This document shows positions 7,153 to 7,153 of a stretch of DNA of 7,153 bases, piece by piece. This DNA comes from Candidatus Aenigmatarchaeota archaeon (GTDB lineage Archaea > Aenigmatarchaeota > Aenigmatarchaeia > CG10238-14 > SpSt-28), in contig JANXEB010000070.1 in NCBI GenBank assembly GCA_025058985.1, forward strand, positions 1 through 7,153, given 5' to 3'. The position numbers and the translations under genes were made by a program. The notes beneath the pieces were generated by a model. That model made no database searches. It had not been told where the DNA came from and was given only the letters and a program-made list of their open reading frames with translations. Each line of letters opens with the position of its first letter. The stretch's first letter is position 1.

Positions 7153-7153
7153 C

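Noticed and set aside
7090..7153. tRNA gene at the right edge
   Set aside because: The CCA-like end is present, but the preceding bases do not form a T-stem with a seven-base loop, and the rest lies outside the window.

Overview
The window is AT-rich, lysine- and isoleucine-rich bacterial DNA. Every gene I can support lies on the minus strand. The partial gene at the left edge is a Cu/Zn superoxide dismutase (sodC). Its wording (LKETPHGVLIYVEATGLPP, FHIHEKGLCEPPDF) resembles my memory of thermophilic and Aquificota-type SodC proteins. With the low GC and the high Lys/Glu/Ile content, a low-GC thermophile such as one of the Hydrogenothermaceae is my best guess. This is inference, not a database result.

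Layout, left to right. Positions 1-222 hold the 5' part of sodC (minus strand, running off the left edge). Positions 223-390 are non-coding, with nothing I can name. A copy of a direct repeat lies at 391-433, followed by a 137-bp tail to the end of the restriction gene. Positions 571-5948 are a two-gene Type III restriction-modification operon: mod (5948 to 3423) is transcribed first, then res (3405 to 571), with a 17-bp gap that carries a strong Shine-Dalgarno. A promoter and ribosome binding site for mod lie at 5956-5992. A second copy of the direct repeat, in the same orientation, lies at 6005-6045. Positions 6039-6818 are a decayed DDE transposase gene with a perfect ribosome binding site but three frameshifts and a premature stop. 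The last 300 bp hold a weak open frame that leaves the window on the right.

How it works together. Mod is a beta-class adenine methyltransferase fused to a long N-terminal region, giving an 841-residue protein larger than classical Mod. Res is a superfamily 2 helicase with a C-terminal PD-(D/E)xK-type nuclease. Both look intact, with all the key motifs, so the system is probably a working defence module. The near-identical direct repeats bracket it exactly, one copy abuts an IS remnant, and the operon lies between sodC and that remnant. This suggests the roughly 5.6-kb operon arrived as an acquired cassette, with recombination at or near IS ends. The unusual points are the repeat-bounded cassette, the extended Mod with its paired DPK-type Res, and the peculiar N-terminus of the neighbouring sodC.
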